Assembly (NCBI RefSeq): GCF_009758255.1
Contig: NZ_WSEN01000010.1
Location: forward strand, 310,001-374,000
Length of the DNA: 64,000 nt
Source: Microbacterium sp. MAH-37
GTDB taxonomy: Bacteria; Actinomycetota; Actinomycetes; Actinomycetales; Microbacteriaceae
Direction of reading: 5' to 3'
In this document: positions 8,528 to 16,632 of the stretch, piece after piece
Layout of the letters: each line of letters opens with the position of its first letter
Numbering within the stretch: position 1 is the stretch's first letter
The notes under the pieces: generated by a model
Seen by the model: only the letters and a program-made list of their open reading frames with translations
Database searches by the model: none
What the model was told of the DNA's origin: nothing
Program-made: the position numbers and the translations under genes

Positions 8528-9316
8528 TCAGCGGCTGTCTGGTCGAACCCGCTCCGCGATCTCGACCTGCGCGATGTGATCGGAGAGCCGCTCCCTGGCT
8601 TCGCCGTCGAGTCCGTCGTCGATCACCAGCCTGTCGATGTCGCTGAGGTCGGCGACAGTGGTCAGGCCGACCACCTGCCAGCGGGTGTGATCGGCGAGCA
8701 CGACCACCTCACGGGCCGCCGCCATGAAGGCCCGGTAGGTCTCCGCCTCGAGCAGGTTCATGGTGGTGAGCCCGGCCTGCTCGTCGAGCCCATGCGCGTC
8801 GAGCAGCACCAGGTCGCAGTGCAGCCTCTCCAGTGCGCGCACCGCGACAGGACCGACCAGGGACTGCGACGGCGTGCGCACCCCGCCGGTCAGCACGACG
8901 GTCTGCGTGTACGGGGCATCCGCACGATCCGGCGGGGAGAACAGGTCCGAGACCGGCAGCGAGTTCGTCACGATCGTCAGGTCGGGCACGCGCACGAGCT
9001 CCTGGGCGAGGGCGATCCCCGCCGCCCCGCCGGTGAGGCCGATGGCCATCCCCGGTTCGACGAGGGCGGCAGCCGTCGCGGCGATCGCTCGGCGCTCGGC
9101 GGTCGCGACCTGCGCCGCTCCCCGGCGGATGCCGGCCGACGCGGCACGCACGCCGCCTCGGACCTTCTGCACCGCGCCGTCATCGGCGAGCAGCTCGATG
9201 TCGCGGCGCACAGTCATCTCGCTGACGCCGAGCTCGGCCGCGAGGTCCGGCAGAGCGATGGTGCCGCGCTCGCGCGCCAGGGCGAGGATGCGCTCGCGTC
9301 GCTCTGTGACCAGCAT
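8528..9316 (-). CDS. DeoR-family transcriptional regulator
   Basis: Transcription factor of 262 residues. The start at 9316 (MLVTERRERIL) has GGAGAG just upstream; an earlier in-frame start adds an unlikely tail. The N-terminal DeoR HTH is complete (LPDLAAELGVSEMTVRRDIE, about residues 22-41). The C-terminal sensor domain follows, with the phosphosugar-isomerase-like features IVTNSLPVS and VVVLADHTRW. E. coli FucR of the fucose operon is also a DeoR protein, so control of this fucose locus is plausible. The gene is convergent with the LacI-like gene (23-nt gap) and divergent from the esterase gene. Confidence 0.88.
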   Translation of the reverse strand: MLVTERRERILALARERGTIALPDLAAELGVSEMTVRRDIELLADDGAVQKVRGGVRAASAGIRRGAAQVATAERRAIAATAAALVEPGMAIGLTGGAAGIALAQELVRVPDLTIVTNSLPVSDLFSPPDRADAPYTQTVVLTGGVRTPSQSLVGPVAVRALERLHCDLVLLDAHGLDEQAGLTTMNLLEAETYRAFMAAAREVVVLADHTRWQVVGLTTVADLSDIDRLVIDDGLDGEARERLSDHIAQVEIAERVRPDSR

Positions 9317-9414
9317 CCGCTCTCCTTCTCGTGCCGTGACCAGTCTGCCATGCACGCTTTCGCACGCCCTCTCGACACAGACCACCTCGACACCGACAGG
9401 ATCCCGCTCCGCGC

Positions 9415-10392
9415 ATGACCTACCCCGCGCCCTTCGACACCTGGTTCCCGGACGCCGCCTTCGACGGCAGCTACGGCTTCACCCTCGAGACACTGCGTGC
9501 GGTGCGCCCCGTGCCCGCGCAGGACGGGCTCGCTGCGCAGTGGCGGTCCTGGCGAGCGGCGGCACGCGGCGTGGATGCCAGGCCCGTCGTGCTGTCGACG
9601 GAGATCGTCGACGCCCGCGAGGTGTCGCTGATCGAGCTGTCCGGGATCGACGACGTGCGGCTGCGCGCCTGGTCGGTCACGCCGGTCGAAGGCCTCGCGG
9701 CCAGGGTCGGCATCGTGCACGGGCACGGATACGGCGGTCGCGACGCGGTCGATCTGCGCCGGGTGCCGGATGATGCTGCGGCGATCTTCCCCGTCGCCCG
9801 CGGCCTCGGTGCACTGAACGCCGGTGTGGGCGCACCGGAGGAGCGCGGGGCGCATGTGCTCGGCGGTCTGGACGCACCGGACGACTACGTGATCGGCCTG
9901 TGCGCACGCGATCTGTGGCTCGCGGCCGATGCGCTGATCACGCTGGCCGGCGACCTGCCGCTGTACTACGTGGGCGAGAGCTTCGGGGGCGGACTCGGCG
10001 CCCTCGCCGTGCCGTGGGACGACCGGTTCTTCGGGGCGACGCTCGTCGTCCCGACGTTCGGGCAGTACGACGAGCGTCTCGCGGTGCCGTGTCTGGGCAG
10101 CGGCGAGTTCCAGCGCGCCTGGGTCTTGCGGCATCCGGAGGCGCGCGAGCAGCTGCGGCCCTTCGACGCGTCGAGCACGGCCGGGTTCTTCGAGGTGCCG
10201 GTGCGGGTCGAGGCGGCGCTGTGGGACCAGAACGTCCCGCCGCAGGGACAGTTCGCCGTCGCGAACGCCGTACCAGACCTCGAGCTGCATGTGCTGCCCG
10301 CCGGGCACGCCGAGTACCCCGGGCTCGCGGAGGTCACCGCCGAGGCCGTTCGCGGCGGGCTCGCCCACCTGGAGCGCGCGCTCGCGGGCTGA
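9415..10392 (+). CDS. Acetylxylan-esterase-like alpha/beta hydrolase (AXE1 family)
   Basis: Cytosolic hydrolase of 325 residues with no signal peptide. The opening FDTWFPDAAFDGSYGFTLE and the alpha/beta core fit the AXE1 / cephalosporin-C deacetylase family. The nucleophile elbow GESFGG is near residue 187, a candidate acid Asp is in ALWDQNVPPQGQ, and the catalytic His is in PAGHAEYP near residue 301, so a full triad can be traced. The family removes acetyl groups from small sugars and oligosaccharides. Within this locus it would deacetylate imported fragments. It faces the DeoR gene across a 98-nt gap that presumably carries both promoters. Confidence 0.72.
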   Translation: MTYPAPFDTWFPDAAFDGSYGFTLETLRAVRPVPAQDGLAAQWRSWRAAARGVDARPVVLSTEIVDAREVSLIELSGIDDVRLRAWSVTPVEGLAARVGIVHGHGYGGRDAVDLRRVPDDAAAIFPVARGLGALNAGVGAPEERGAHVLGGLDAPDDYVIGLCARDLWLAADALITLAGDLPLYYVGESFGGGLGALAVPWDDRFFGATLVVPTFGQYDERLAVPCLGSGEFQRAWVLRHPEAREQLRPFDASSTAGFFEVPVRVEAALWDQNVPPQGQFAVANAVPDLELHVLPAGHAEYPGLAEVTAEAVRGGLAHLERALAG

Positions 10393-10395
10393 GGC

Positions 10396-10815
10396 TCAGG
10401 ACGAGGGGTGCCCCACCACGCCCTTGCGCAGCAGTGCGTTGCCGTACTTGCGGGTCTCGCCGGTGCGCACCATCAGGTACGCGCCCCTCGCGACGTCGTA
10501 GTACGCGAAGCGCTCCACGAAGCGGGTGGTGGTCTCGTCGGTGCCCGCGGCCGCCATCAGCTCGCGCTGCACGTCCAGCACCGTGGCATCCGCCGACTCC
10601 ATCAGGTCGATGCCGGGGGCGTCGTCCAGCGGCAGCACCGAGCGGATCGCCTCGACGACCTCGGGGGTCGAGGTGCCGGGCAGGTCGATCACGCGCTCGC
10701 CCAGCGCCCAGGCCGGGAAGTGCGCGTCGGCGACCACCACCGAGTCGGAGTGCCCCATCCGGTCGAGGTGCAGCAGCAGCTCACCGGTGAGCAGGGGGTT
10801 GATCCCTTCCAGCAT
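10396..10815 (-). CDS. fucU: L-fucose mutarotase (RbsD/FucU family)
   Basis: Small cytosolic enzyme of 139 residues that interconverts the anomers of L-fucose. It follows the FucU pattern from end to end: LEGINPLL at the start, HLDRMGHSDSVVVADAHFPA (His22 and the ADAHFP loop), a PLDDAPGIDLM middle, and the C-terminal YGNALLRKGVV signature of FucU rather than RbsD. It is last in the minus-strand run fuconate dehydratase - aldo/keto reductase - mutarotase, 24 nt after the reductase. Rhamnose mutarotase (RhaM) is a different fold, which supports fucose or a fucose-like sugar as the substrate. Confidence 0.85.
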   Translation of the reverse strand: MLEGINPLLTGELLLHLDRMGHSDSVVVADAHFPAWALGERVIDLPGTSTPEVVEAIRSVLPLDDAPGIDLMESADATVLDVQRELMAAAGTDETTTRFVERFAYYDVARGAYLMVRTGETRKYGNALLRKGVVGHPSS

Positions 10816-10839
10816 CCGTTCGTCCTCGTCTCTTCCTTT

Positions 10840-11802
10840 TCAGGCGGGGATGAGCCCGCGCCGGGCGAGGTCCGCCCACAGCTCGTCGGGGATCGGCGCC
10901 CGCATCCGCTCGGCGTTCTGCCGCACGGAGTCCGCCTTCGCCGTGCCGACCACGACGGTCGCCACGACCGGATGCCGCGCCGGGAACTGCAGTGCGGCGG
11001 CGGGCAGTTCGACGCCGTGCGCCGCGCACACGGCGGCCAGCTCGCGCGCGCGATCCAGCACGTCGGCGGGCACGGCGCCGTAGTTGTAGGTGCCGCTCGA
11101 CGCCGGCGACGAGGTCGCGAGCAGCCCGGAGTTGAACACCGCGGCATCCACCACCCGCACGTCCCGCTCCGCGCACGCCGGGAAGAGGTCGTCGAGCGCG
11201 GGCTGCTCCAGCAGCGTGTACCGGCCGGCGATCATCACCAGATCGAGGTCGCCCTCGCGCACGGCGCGCGCAGCGACAGCCGCGTCGTTCACGCCGACGC
11301 CGATCTCGCGCACCAGGCCCTCGTCGCGCAGTGCGGTGAGAGCAGGCAGCCCCTCTCCCAGACCACGCTCGAGGTCGTACACGTCCGGGTCGTGCAGGTA
11401 GAGCACGTCGACCCTGTCCAGACCGAGGCGCTCCAGGGAATCGTCCAGGCTGCGACGGACGCCGTCCGCGCTGGGGTCGAAGCGGCGGATCAGGTCATCG
11501 GGGACGTCGAAGCCCTCCTGATCACGGCCGCCCGCATACCCGGGGTTGGGCTCGAGCAGACGCCCGACCTTGGTGGAGATGATGAACTCGTCGCGCGGCT
11601 TCGTCTGCAGGAACGCGCCGAGGCGACGCTCGCTCAGCCCGAGCCCGTAGTGCGGTGCGGTGTCGAAGTACCGGATGCCGCTCTGCCATGCGGCTTCCAG
11701 CGCGGCCTCGGCCGCCTCATCCGAGACCGCCTTGTAGAGGTTGCCGATCGAGGCGCAGCCGAACCCGAGCGTGCCGAACTCCACCCTGGGCTCAGGCGAC
11801 AT
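10840..11802 (-). CDS. Aldo/keto reductase, probable L-fucose dehydrogenase
   Basis: NAD(P)-dependent reductase of 320 residues. The aldo/keto tetrad is intact: Asp47 and Tyr52 in YFDTAPHYG, Lys78 in STKVGR, His137 in YLHDPDV. The whole sequence, especially [11 protein letters not shown] and the [18 protein letters not shown] helix, resembles the D-threo-aldose / L-fucose dehydrogenase branch (EC 1.1.1.122 type), which oxidises L-fucose to its lactone. The start at 11802 lies inside the 3' end of fuconate dehydratase (11-nt overlap), implying translational coupling. The fucose assignment rests on the neighbours FucU and L-fuconate dehydratase. Confidence 0.82.
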   Translation of the reverse strand: MSPEPRVEFGTLGFGCASIGNLYKAVSDEAAEAALEAAWQSGIRYFDTAPHYGLGLSERRLGAFLQTKPRDEFIISTKVGRLLEPNPGYAGGRDQEGFDVPDDLIRRFDPSADGVRRSLDDSLERLGLDRVDVLYLHDPDVYDLERGLGEGLPALTALRDEGLVREIGVGVNDAAVAARAVREGDLDLVMIAGRYTLLEQPALDDLFPACAERDVRVVDAAVFNSGLLATSSPASSGTYNYGAVPADVLDRARELAAVCAAHGVELPAAALQFPARHPVVATVVVGTAKADSVRQNAERMRAPIPDELWADLARRGLIPA

Positions 11803-13078
11803 GCTGCCCCTTCCAGGTGTACTCGGAGATGCTCTCGGCCTTCATCTCCATGCCGTTGCCGGGTGCGGTCGGCGCCTGGTACGAACCGGCCTGGATGTCG
11901 GTGGGAACGACGAAGTGCTCGTGCAGGTGGTCGACGTACTCGATCATCCGGCCTTCGCGGGTGCCGCTGACGGCGACGAAGTCGAACATCGACAGGTGCT
12001 GCACCGCCTCGCACAGGCCCACGCCGCCGGCGTGCGGGCACACCCTGACACCGAACTTGGCGGCCAGCAGCAGGTTGGCGATGTTCTCGTTGACGCCGGC
12101 GACGCGCACCGCATCGATCTGCATGACCTCGATGGCCTGCGCCTGCAGCAGCTGCTTGAAGATCATCCGGTTCTGCGCGTGCTCGCCGGTGGCGACCCGG
12201 ATCGGCGCCACACCGCGGGCGATCTCGGCGTGGCCGAGCACGTCGTCCGGGCTGGTGGGCTCCTCGATCCAGGCCGGGTGGAACTCGGCGAGCGCGTTCA
12301 CCCATTCGATCGCCTCGGAGACCTCCCAGCGCTGGTTCGCGTCGATCGCGATCGGGAAGTCCGGACCGCACACCTCGCGCGCCTTGCGGAACCGGCGGAT
12401 GTCGTCCTGCAGGTCGGCGCCGACCTTGAGCTTGATCTGGGTGAACCCGTCCGCCATCGCCTCGCGCGCCAGGCGCTCGAGCTTCTCGTCGGAGTAGCCC
12501 AGCCAGCCGGGGCTGGTGGTGTATCCGGGGTAGCCGGTGGCGAGCAGCTCGGCCTCACGCTCGGCGCGTCCTGCGACGGCGGCGCGCAGGATCTCGAGAG
12601 CGTCGTCGCGGGTGATCGCGTTGGTCAGGTAGCGGAAGTCGACCAGGTCGACGAGCTCCTCCGGCGTCATCCGCGCGAGCAGCTGCCAGAGCGGCAGCCC
12701 GGCGCGCTTGGACTTGATGTCCCACAGCGCGTTGATGACCGCGCCGATCGCCATGTGCATGACGCCCTTCTCCGGGCCGAGCCAGCGCAGCTGCGAGTCG
12801 CCGATGAGCTCACGGAAGGTGCCGCCCATGTCGTCGAGCAGCGGCTCGATCTCGCGGCCGACCAGGTGCCCGCTGAGCGCGTCGATCGCCGCGACCTGCA
12901 CGTCGTTGCCGCGGCCGATCGTGAACACGAAGGCATGGCCGGCGTCGCCGGCATCCGTGCGCACGATCACGTACGCCGCGGAGTAGTCGGGGTCGGGGTT
13001 CATCGCGTCAGAGCCGTCCAGGCTCAGCGATGTGGGGAAGCGGATGTCGCTGGTCTCCAGCGCGACGATACGGCTCAC
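11792..13078 (-). CDS. fucD: L-fuconate dehydratase
   Basis: Enolase-superfamily dehydratase of 428 residues that converts L-fuconate to 2-keto-3-deoxy-L-fuconate (EC 4.2.1.68). The match to bacterial FucD / human ENOSF1 is very close: [20 protein letters not shown] at residues 11-30, [22 protein letters not shown]. The catalytic set is complete: the KLK pair Lys216/Lys218, metal ligands Asp246, Glu272 and Glu299, and His349 in CPHAGG. The start is GTG 13078, supported by GAAGGAG 6 nt upstream. It leads the operon dehydratase - dehydrogenase - mutarotase and shares an overlapping promoter region with the divergent diketo-acid hydrolase. Confidence 0.95.
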   Translation of the reverse strand: MSRIVALETSDIRFPTSLSLDGSDAMNPDPDYSAAYVIVRTDAGDAGHAFVFTIGRGNDVQVAAIDALSGHLVGREIEPLLDDMGGTFRELIGDSQLRWLGPEKGVMHMAIGAVINALWDIKSKRAGLPLWQLLARMTPEELVDLVDFRYLTNAITRDDALEILRAAVAGRAEREAELLATGYPGYTTSPGWLGYSDEKLERLAREAMADGFTQIKLKVGADLQDDIRRFRKAREVCGPDFPIAIDANQRWEVSEAIEWVNALAEFHPAWIEEPTSPDDVLGHAEIARGVAPIRVATGEHAQNRMIFKQLLQAQAIEVMQIDAVRVAGVNENIANLLLAAKFGVRVCPHAGGVGLCEAVQHLSMFDFVAVSGTREGRMIEYVDHLHEHFVVPTDIQAGSYQAPTAPGNGMEMKAESISEYTWKGQHVA

Positions 13079-13095
13079 AGGGCTCCTTCGATCAC

Positions 13096-13129
13096 TTGGA
13101 GTGTAAACATCGGATGTCTATACTGTCAA
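13096..13129. promoter_or_regulatory. Overlapping divergent promoters with one central operator
   Basis: Plus strand: TTGGAG (13096-13101), 17 nt, TATACT (13119-13124), driving the FAH gene. Minus strand: TTGACA (complement of 13124-13129), then TTACAC 17 nt away (13101-13106) or TACACT 18 nt away, driving fuconate dehydratase. Both spacers contain the perfect palindrome ACATC-G-GATGT at 13107-13117, so one bound repressor would block both directions. A near copy (10 of 11 positions) precedes the GntR gene at 19087-19097, which makes that GntR protein the best candidate ligand. Confidence 0.75.
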
Positions 13130-13166
13130 CGAGCGCACCGCTGCGCCGACGAGGAACAGGAGAGCC

Positions 13167-14027
13167 ATGAAGTTCGCGCGACTTGGAGAGGCCGGGAGCG
13201 AGATCCCCGTCGTCATCGACGGCGACCGCACCTTCGACCTGCGCCCGGTGACATCCGATGTGAACGGCGACTTCCTCGCCGAAGATCCGGTGGGCCGCAC
13301 ACAAGCGGCGCTGGACGCCGGCACGCTGACGGAGATCACGGATGCCGCATCGCTGCGCGTCGGGTCGCCGATCGCACGGCCGAGCGCCGTGATCTGCATC
13401 GGGATGAACTACGCCGCGCACGCCGCCGAGTCCGGCTCGGAGCCGCCCACCATCCCCATCCTGTTCCTGAAGACCCCGAACACCGTGGTCGGCCCCGACG
13501 ACGCCGTCACCATCCCGCGCGGCAGTGAGAAGACCGACTGGGAGGTCGAGCTGGGCGTCGTGATCGGCACCCGCACCGAGTACCTCGACTCCCCCGCCGA
13601 GTCGATGGCGCACGTCGCGGGCTTCGTGCTCGCGAACGACGTCTCGGAGCGCACGTTCCAGCTCGAGGTCTCGGGCGGGCAGTGGTCGAAGGGCAAGATC
13701 GCGCGCGGCTTCAACCCCACCGGGCCGTGGCTGGTCACCCCCGACGAGATCGACCACCACGACCTGCGGCTGCGCAGCTTCGTGAACGGCGAGCCGCGGC
13801 AGGACTCGAACACGTCCGACCTCATCTTCGATGTCGAGACGATCGTGCACCACCTGTCGCAGTACGTCACCCTCGAGCCCGGCGACCTCATCCTCACCGG
13901 CACCCCGCAGGGCGTGGCGCTGTCGGGCAGGTTCCCGTACCTGAAGGCCGGCGACGTCGTCGAGGTCGAGATCGACGGCCTGGGCCGTCAGCGTCAGGAG
14001 TTCGTCGCATGGGAGGCGCAGAAGTGA
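13167..14027 (+). CDS. FAH-family 2,4-diketo-3-deoxy-L-fuconate hydrolase (probable)
   Basis: Fumarylacetoacetate-hydrolase-family enzyme of 286 residues. Metal ligands are visible as Glu126 and Glu128 in DWEVELG and Asp158 in LANDVSER. CIGMNYAAHAAE near residue 77 and the C-terminal GDLILTGTPQGVAL are family signatures. In the oxidative fucose and rhamnose routes this family cleaves the 2,4-diketo-3-deoxy acid to pyruvate and L-lactate, and it is preceded in the pathway by an SDR dehydrogenase like the one encoded next (4-nt overlap). GGAGAG lies before the ATG. The perfect palindrome ACATCCGATGT occurs inside the gene at 13251-13261. Confidence 0.85.
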   Translation: MKFARLGEAGSEIPVVIDGDRTFDLRPVTSDVNGDFLAEDPVGRTQAALDAGTLTEITDAASLRVGSPIARPSAVICIGMNYAAHAAESGSEPPTIPILFLKTPNTVVGPDDAVTIPRGSEKTDWEVELGVVIGTRTEYLDSPAESMAHVAGFVLANDVSERTFQLEVSGGQWSKGKIARGFNPTGPWLVTPDEIDHHDLRLRSFVNGEPRQDSNTSDLIFDVETIVHHLSQYVTLEPGDLILTGTPQGVALSGRFPYLKAGDVVEVEIDGLGRQRQEFVAWEAQK

Positions 14028-14776
14028 GCGGGCAGGTCGAAGGACTGGTGGCGATCGTCACCGGCGGAGCATCCGGGATCGGCGCGGCCATCGCCGCGAA
14101 GCTGCACGAGGAGGGCGCGCAGATCGCCGTCCTCGATCGCGACACCTCGGGAGCGGACGCGCGGTTCGCCGCTTTCACCGCCGACGTCTCGGACCGCGCG
14201 TCCGTGGATTCGGCGGTCGCGGCTGCCGCCGAGCGGTTCGGCCGCATCGACATCGTGATCAACAACGCCGGCATCGGCGCGCAGGGCGACGTCTCCGCGA
14301 ACGACGACGACGAGTGGGCGCGCGTGCTCTCGATCAACGTCACCGGCATCGCCCGCGTGACCTCGGCCGCGCTGCCGTGGCTGCGGCAGTCGCCGTCGGC
14401 CGCGATCTGCAACACCGCATCCATCGCCTCGACCACCGGCCTGCCGCAGCGTGCACTGTACTCCGCGTCGAAGGGCGCCGTCTCGGCGCTGACCCGCGCG
14501 ATGGCGGCCGACCACCTGCGCGAGGGCATCCGCGTGAACGCGGTCAACCCCGGCACCGCCGACACCCCGTGGGTCGGCCGCCTGCTCGACTCGGCCGACG
14601 ACCCGGCCGCCGAGCGCGCCGCGCTGAACGCCAGGCAGCCGCATGGCCGCCTGGTCTCGCCCGACGAGGTCGCCGGCGCTGTGCTGTACCTGGTCTCGCC
14701 GGCATCCGGCTCGACGACCGGAACCTTCATCGAGGTCGACGGCGGCATGGCCGCACTGCGGCTCCGTCCGGAGTGA
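14024..14776 (+). CDS. SDR-family 2-keto-3-deoxy-L-fuconate dehydrogenase (probable)
   Basis: Short-chain dehydrogenase of 250 residues. Cofactor motif TGGASGIG, NNAG, the active serine in ASIAST and YSASKG (Tyr-x-x-x-Lys) are all present, and the C-terminus GTFIEVDGG is classical. The start GTG 14024 overlaps the FAH stop and has GGGAGG 7 nt upstream; ATG 14009 is an alternative. By position it would oxidise 2-keto-3-deoxy-L-fuconate to the 2,4-diketo acid, the substrate of the FAH enzyme with which it is co-translated. The specific substrate is inference from context. Confidence 0.85.
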   Translation: MSGQVEGLVAIVTGGASGIGAAIAAKLHEEGAQIAVLDRDTSGADARFAAFTADVSDRASVDSAVAAAAERFGRIDIVINNAGIGAQGDVSANDDDEWARVLSINVTGIARVTSAALPWLRQSPSAAICNTASIASTTGLPQRALYSASKGAVSALTRAMAADHLREGIRVNAVNPGTADTPWVGRLLDSADDPAAERAALNARQPHGRLVSPDEVAGAVLYLVSPASGSTTGTFIEVDGGMAALRLRPE

Positions 14777-14786
14777 TTCCCGTCCC

Positions 14787-14821
14787 GAAGGCCGCCCCGC
14801 ACTCCGCGCAGGGCGGCCTTC
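14787..14821 (+). terminator. Hairpin after the FAH-SDR operon
   Basis: Arms GAAGGCCGCCC (14787-14797) and GGGCGGCCTTC (14811-14821) pair perfectly over 11 bp with a 13-nt loop, 10 nt after the SDR stop. The T-run is weak (CGTCGTTG), as is usual in high-GC actinobacteria. Confidence 0.7.
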
Positions 14822-14848
14822 GTCGTTGCGCCGCGTCCTCTGCCGTCG

Positions 14849-15133
14849 AGGTCGCAGTTCGACGCGCTCTGGCCACATCGCGATGCTCAAGTCGCAGTTC
14901 GACACGCTCTGGCCGTCGGCGGGCGTGATGAACTGCGACCTGAGCGCGCCCGATCCATCCGCAGTGTGACCAACTGCGACTGGAACGCCCCCCGGTTCGG
15001 GAGGCATCGGGGCAGCGCCACGCCGTTCCGTCGTTCCCGTCGCCGTTCGTCATAGATTCCCGCCGGCACAACTCCCCGAGTCGCAGTTGATCACGCTCCG
15101 TCGGCCGGAAAGCGGGACGAACTGCCACCTGAG
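14849..15133. repeat. Palindromic intergenic repeats, cluster A
   Basis: Copies of an imperfect palindrome with arms near GTCGCAGTTC / GAACTGCGAC. A full copy spans 14889-14943 (10-nt arms at 14891-14900 and 14930-14939). Another spans 15079-15133. Half copies lie at 14849-14873 and 14967-14981. The stretch 14822-15255 holds no convincing gene apart from these repeats. Confidence 0.75.
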
Positions 15134-15255
15134 CATGCGCGGATGCCCGTGACGCAGCCGATCGAGAGATTGCGACTGGTACTCCACATCGCGGTCTCTG
15201 AGATCGCCCTGTGGATGGGCGCGTTCACGTCACTCTGCGATGCCACTGTGGGGCG

Positions 15256-16233
15256 ATGCGAACCCCCTACCCTCTCCCCGCGTCACTCGGAGAGCGTTTC
15301 TCCGTACAGGACAGCGCCGCCGTTGGAGTGAGTCGCGGCCGCCTGCATCGCCGTGATCTGGAGATACCGTTCCGGGGCGTCCGCGCGAAGCGGGTGAACA
15401 CCGACCTCAGCGGCCTCGATCCGTTCGCACGCCAAGCCGCGGAGCGACGCGTTCGCGCCTGGCAGTACGCCCCGCGACTGCGGCACGGGCAGTTCGTCAG
15501 CCACGAGAGCGCGGTCGCTCTGCGAGGCGGCCCGTTGCCGCTCGTGTGGACGGTGACGGATGAAGGTGACGATGCACCGGCCGATGGCCTGGCACTGCCT
15601 GTACACATCAGCACCCTCGGCGATGGCGCGGTCGTGCGCGCGGCTGGAGTCCGAGGACATCGCGCAGATCCGCGGTTCGCGCGAGCGCTCGAGACCAGCG
15701 GCATCCAGATCGCCTCGTCGCCCACGATGTGGGCACAGCTCGGGGCGTGGAACATCATCGATCTGGTCGCGCTCGGCGACTTTCTGTGCCGGGTCCACCG
15801 TCCGGGGTACGGCCGGCTGGAGGCCGGGCGCTCACCGTTCACGACGATCGATGAGCTGCGCGCGACCGTCGCTGCCGGGCGGTGGGGGCACGTCCGCCGG
15901 CTGCGCGAAGCCCTCGATCTCATTCGGGAAGACTCCTGGTCACCCCGCGAATCACGACTCCGGCTGCACATCATCTTCGCCGGCATGCCGGAGCCCCTCC
16001 TCAACCACGACGTCTACGACGACCATGGTCGATTCGTCGGATGCGTCGATCTCGCCTACCCCGACCGGAAGATCGCGATTGAGTATCACGGCGTGCTGCA
16101 CAGCAGACAGTACGCCGCCGATGTTGAGCGGATCGCTGCGCTGCGCGCCGCCGGCTGGACCGTCATCGAGGTCACGAGCGCGTCCCGCACCGATGTCGTT
16201 CTCGCTCGCATCCGTCACGCTCTGCGGGGCTGA
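15256..16233 (+). CDS. DUF559-type (PD-(D/E)XK-like) nuclease-domain protein
   Basis: Protein of 325 residues starting at ATG 15256 (MRTPYPLPASLGERFS); an upstream in-frame ATG at 15211 adds an odd Cys-rich tail. The N-terminal half looks like the AbiEi-type winged-helix region common in actinobacterial proteins of this class (FSVQDSAAVGVSRGRLHRRD). The C-terminal 100 residues match DUF559, a Vsr/PD-(D/E)XK relative: Glu in SPRESRLRL, Asp in CVDLAYPD, then KIAIEYHG and WTVIEVTS. These proteins are widespread and mostly unstudied; some sit next to toxin-antitoxin genes. No partner gene is visible here. Repeat clusters A and B lie on either side. Confidence 0.72.
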   Translation: MRTPYPLPASLGERFSVQDSAAVGVSRGRLHRRDLEIPFRGVRAKRVNTDLSGLDPFARQAAERRVRAWQYAPRLRHGQFVSHESAVALRGGPLPLVWTVTDEGDDAPADGLALPVHISTLGDGAVVRAAGVRGHRADPRFARALETSGIQIASSPTMWAQLGAWNIIDLVALGDFLCRVHRPGYGRLEAGRSPFTTIDELRATVAAGRWGHVRRLREALDLIREDSWSPRESRLRLHIIFAGMPEPLLNHDVYDDHGRFVGCVDLAYPDRKIAIEYHGVLHSRQYAADVERIAALRAAGWTVIEVTSASRTDVVLARIRHALRG

Positions 16234-16254
16234 ACCGGGCCCGCCACGTGCTTC

Positions 16255-16590
16255 GGATCGCAGTTCGTCCTGCGGAACTCGTAGCACTGCCCTCCCCGGG
16301 GTGGCAGTTGGTCACGCTCTGGCCGCCGAAGAGCGAGACGAACTGCGACCTGGATTTCGGACGGAGACCTGAACCGCGATGAACTGCAACCTGAGCAGCC
16401 CGCGCGAGCTCGCGTGACGCAGTCGACCACAGGGATCCCGCGGCACCCCAATGCGGGTCGCGCTTTGTCCCGAAATGGCCGGGTCCCCGGCATCCGGGTC
16501 ACAGATCGCCATGCTCTGATCGACCGCTAGTGGGACGAACTGTCACCTGAGCACCGGGCGTGCCCGGCAACGTGACCAACTGCGATCGGA
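16255..16590. repeat. Palindromic intergenic repeats, cluster B
   Basis: Five copies or fragments of the same family: half copy 16255-16275, fuller copy 16301-16353 (right arm AACTGCGACC at 16341-16350), half copy 16373-16396, degenerate copy 16495-16553 and half copy 16571-16590. They fill the gap between the DUF559 gene and the convergent sulfatase. No gene is seen in 16234-16632. Confidence 0.7.
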
Positions 16591-16632
16591 CCGTCGCACC
16601 GGAGCGCACCGGAGCGCACCGGGCATCGCCCC

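Noticed and set aside
14849..16590. Repeat clusters A and B considered as a CRISPR array
   Set aside because: Copies vary in length and sequence, spacing is irregular, there are no uniform spacers and no cas genes.
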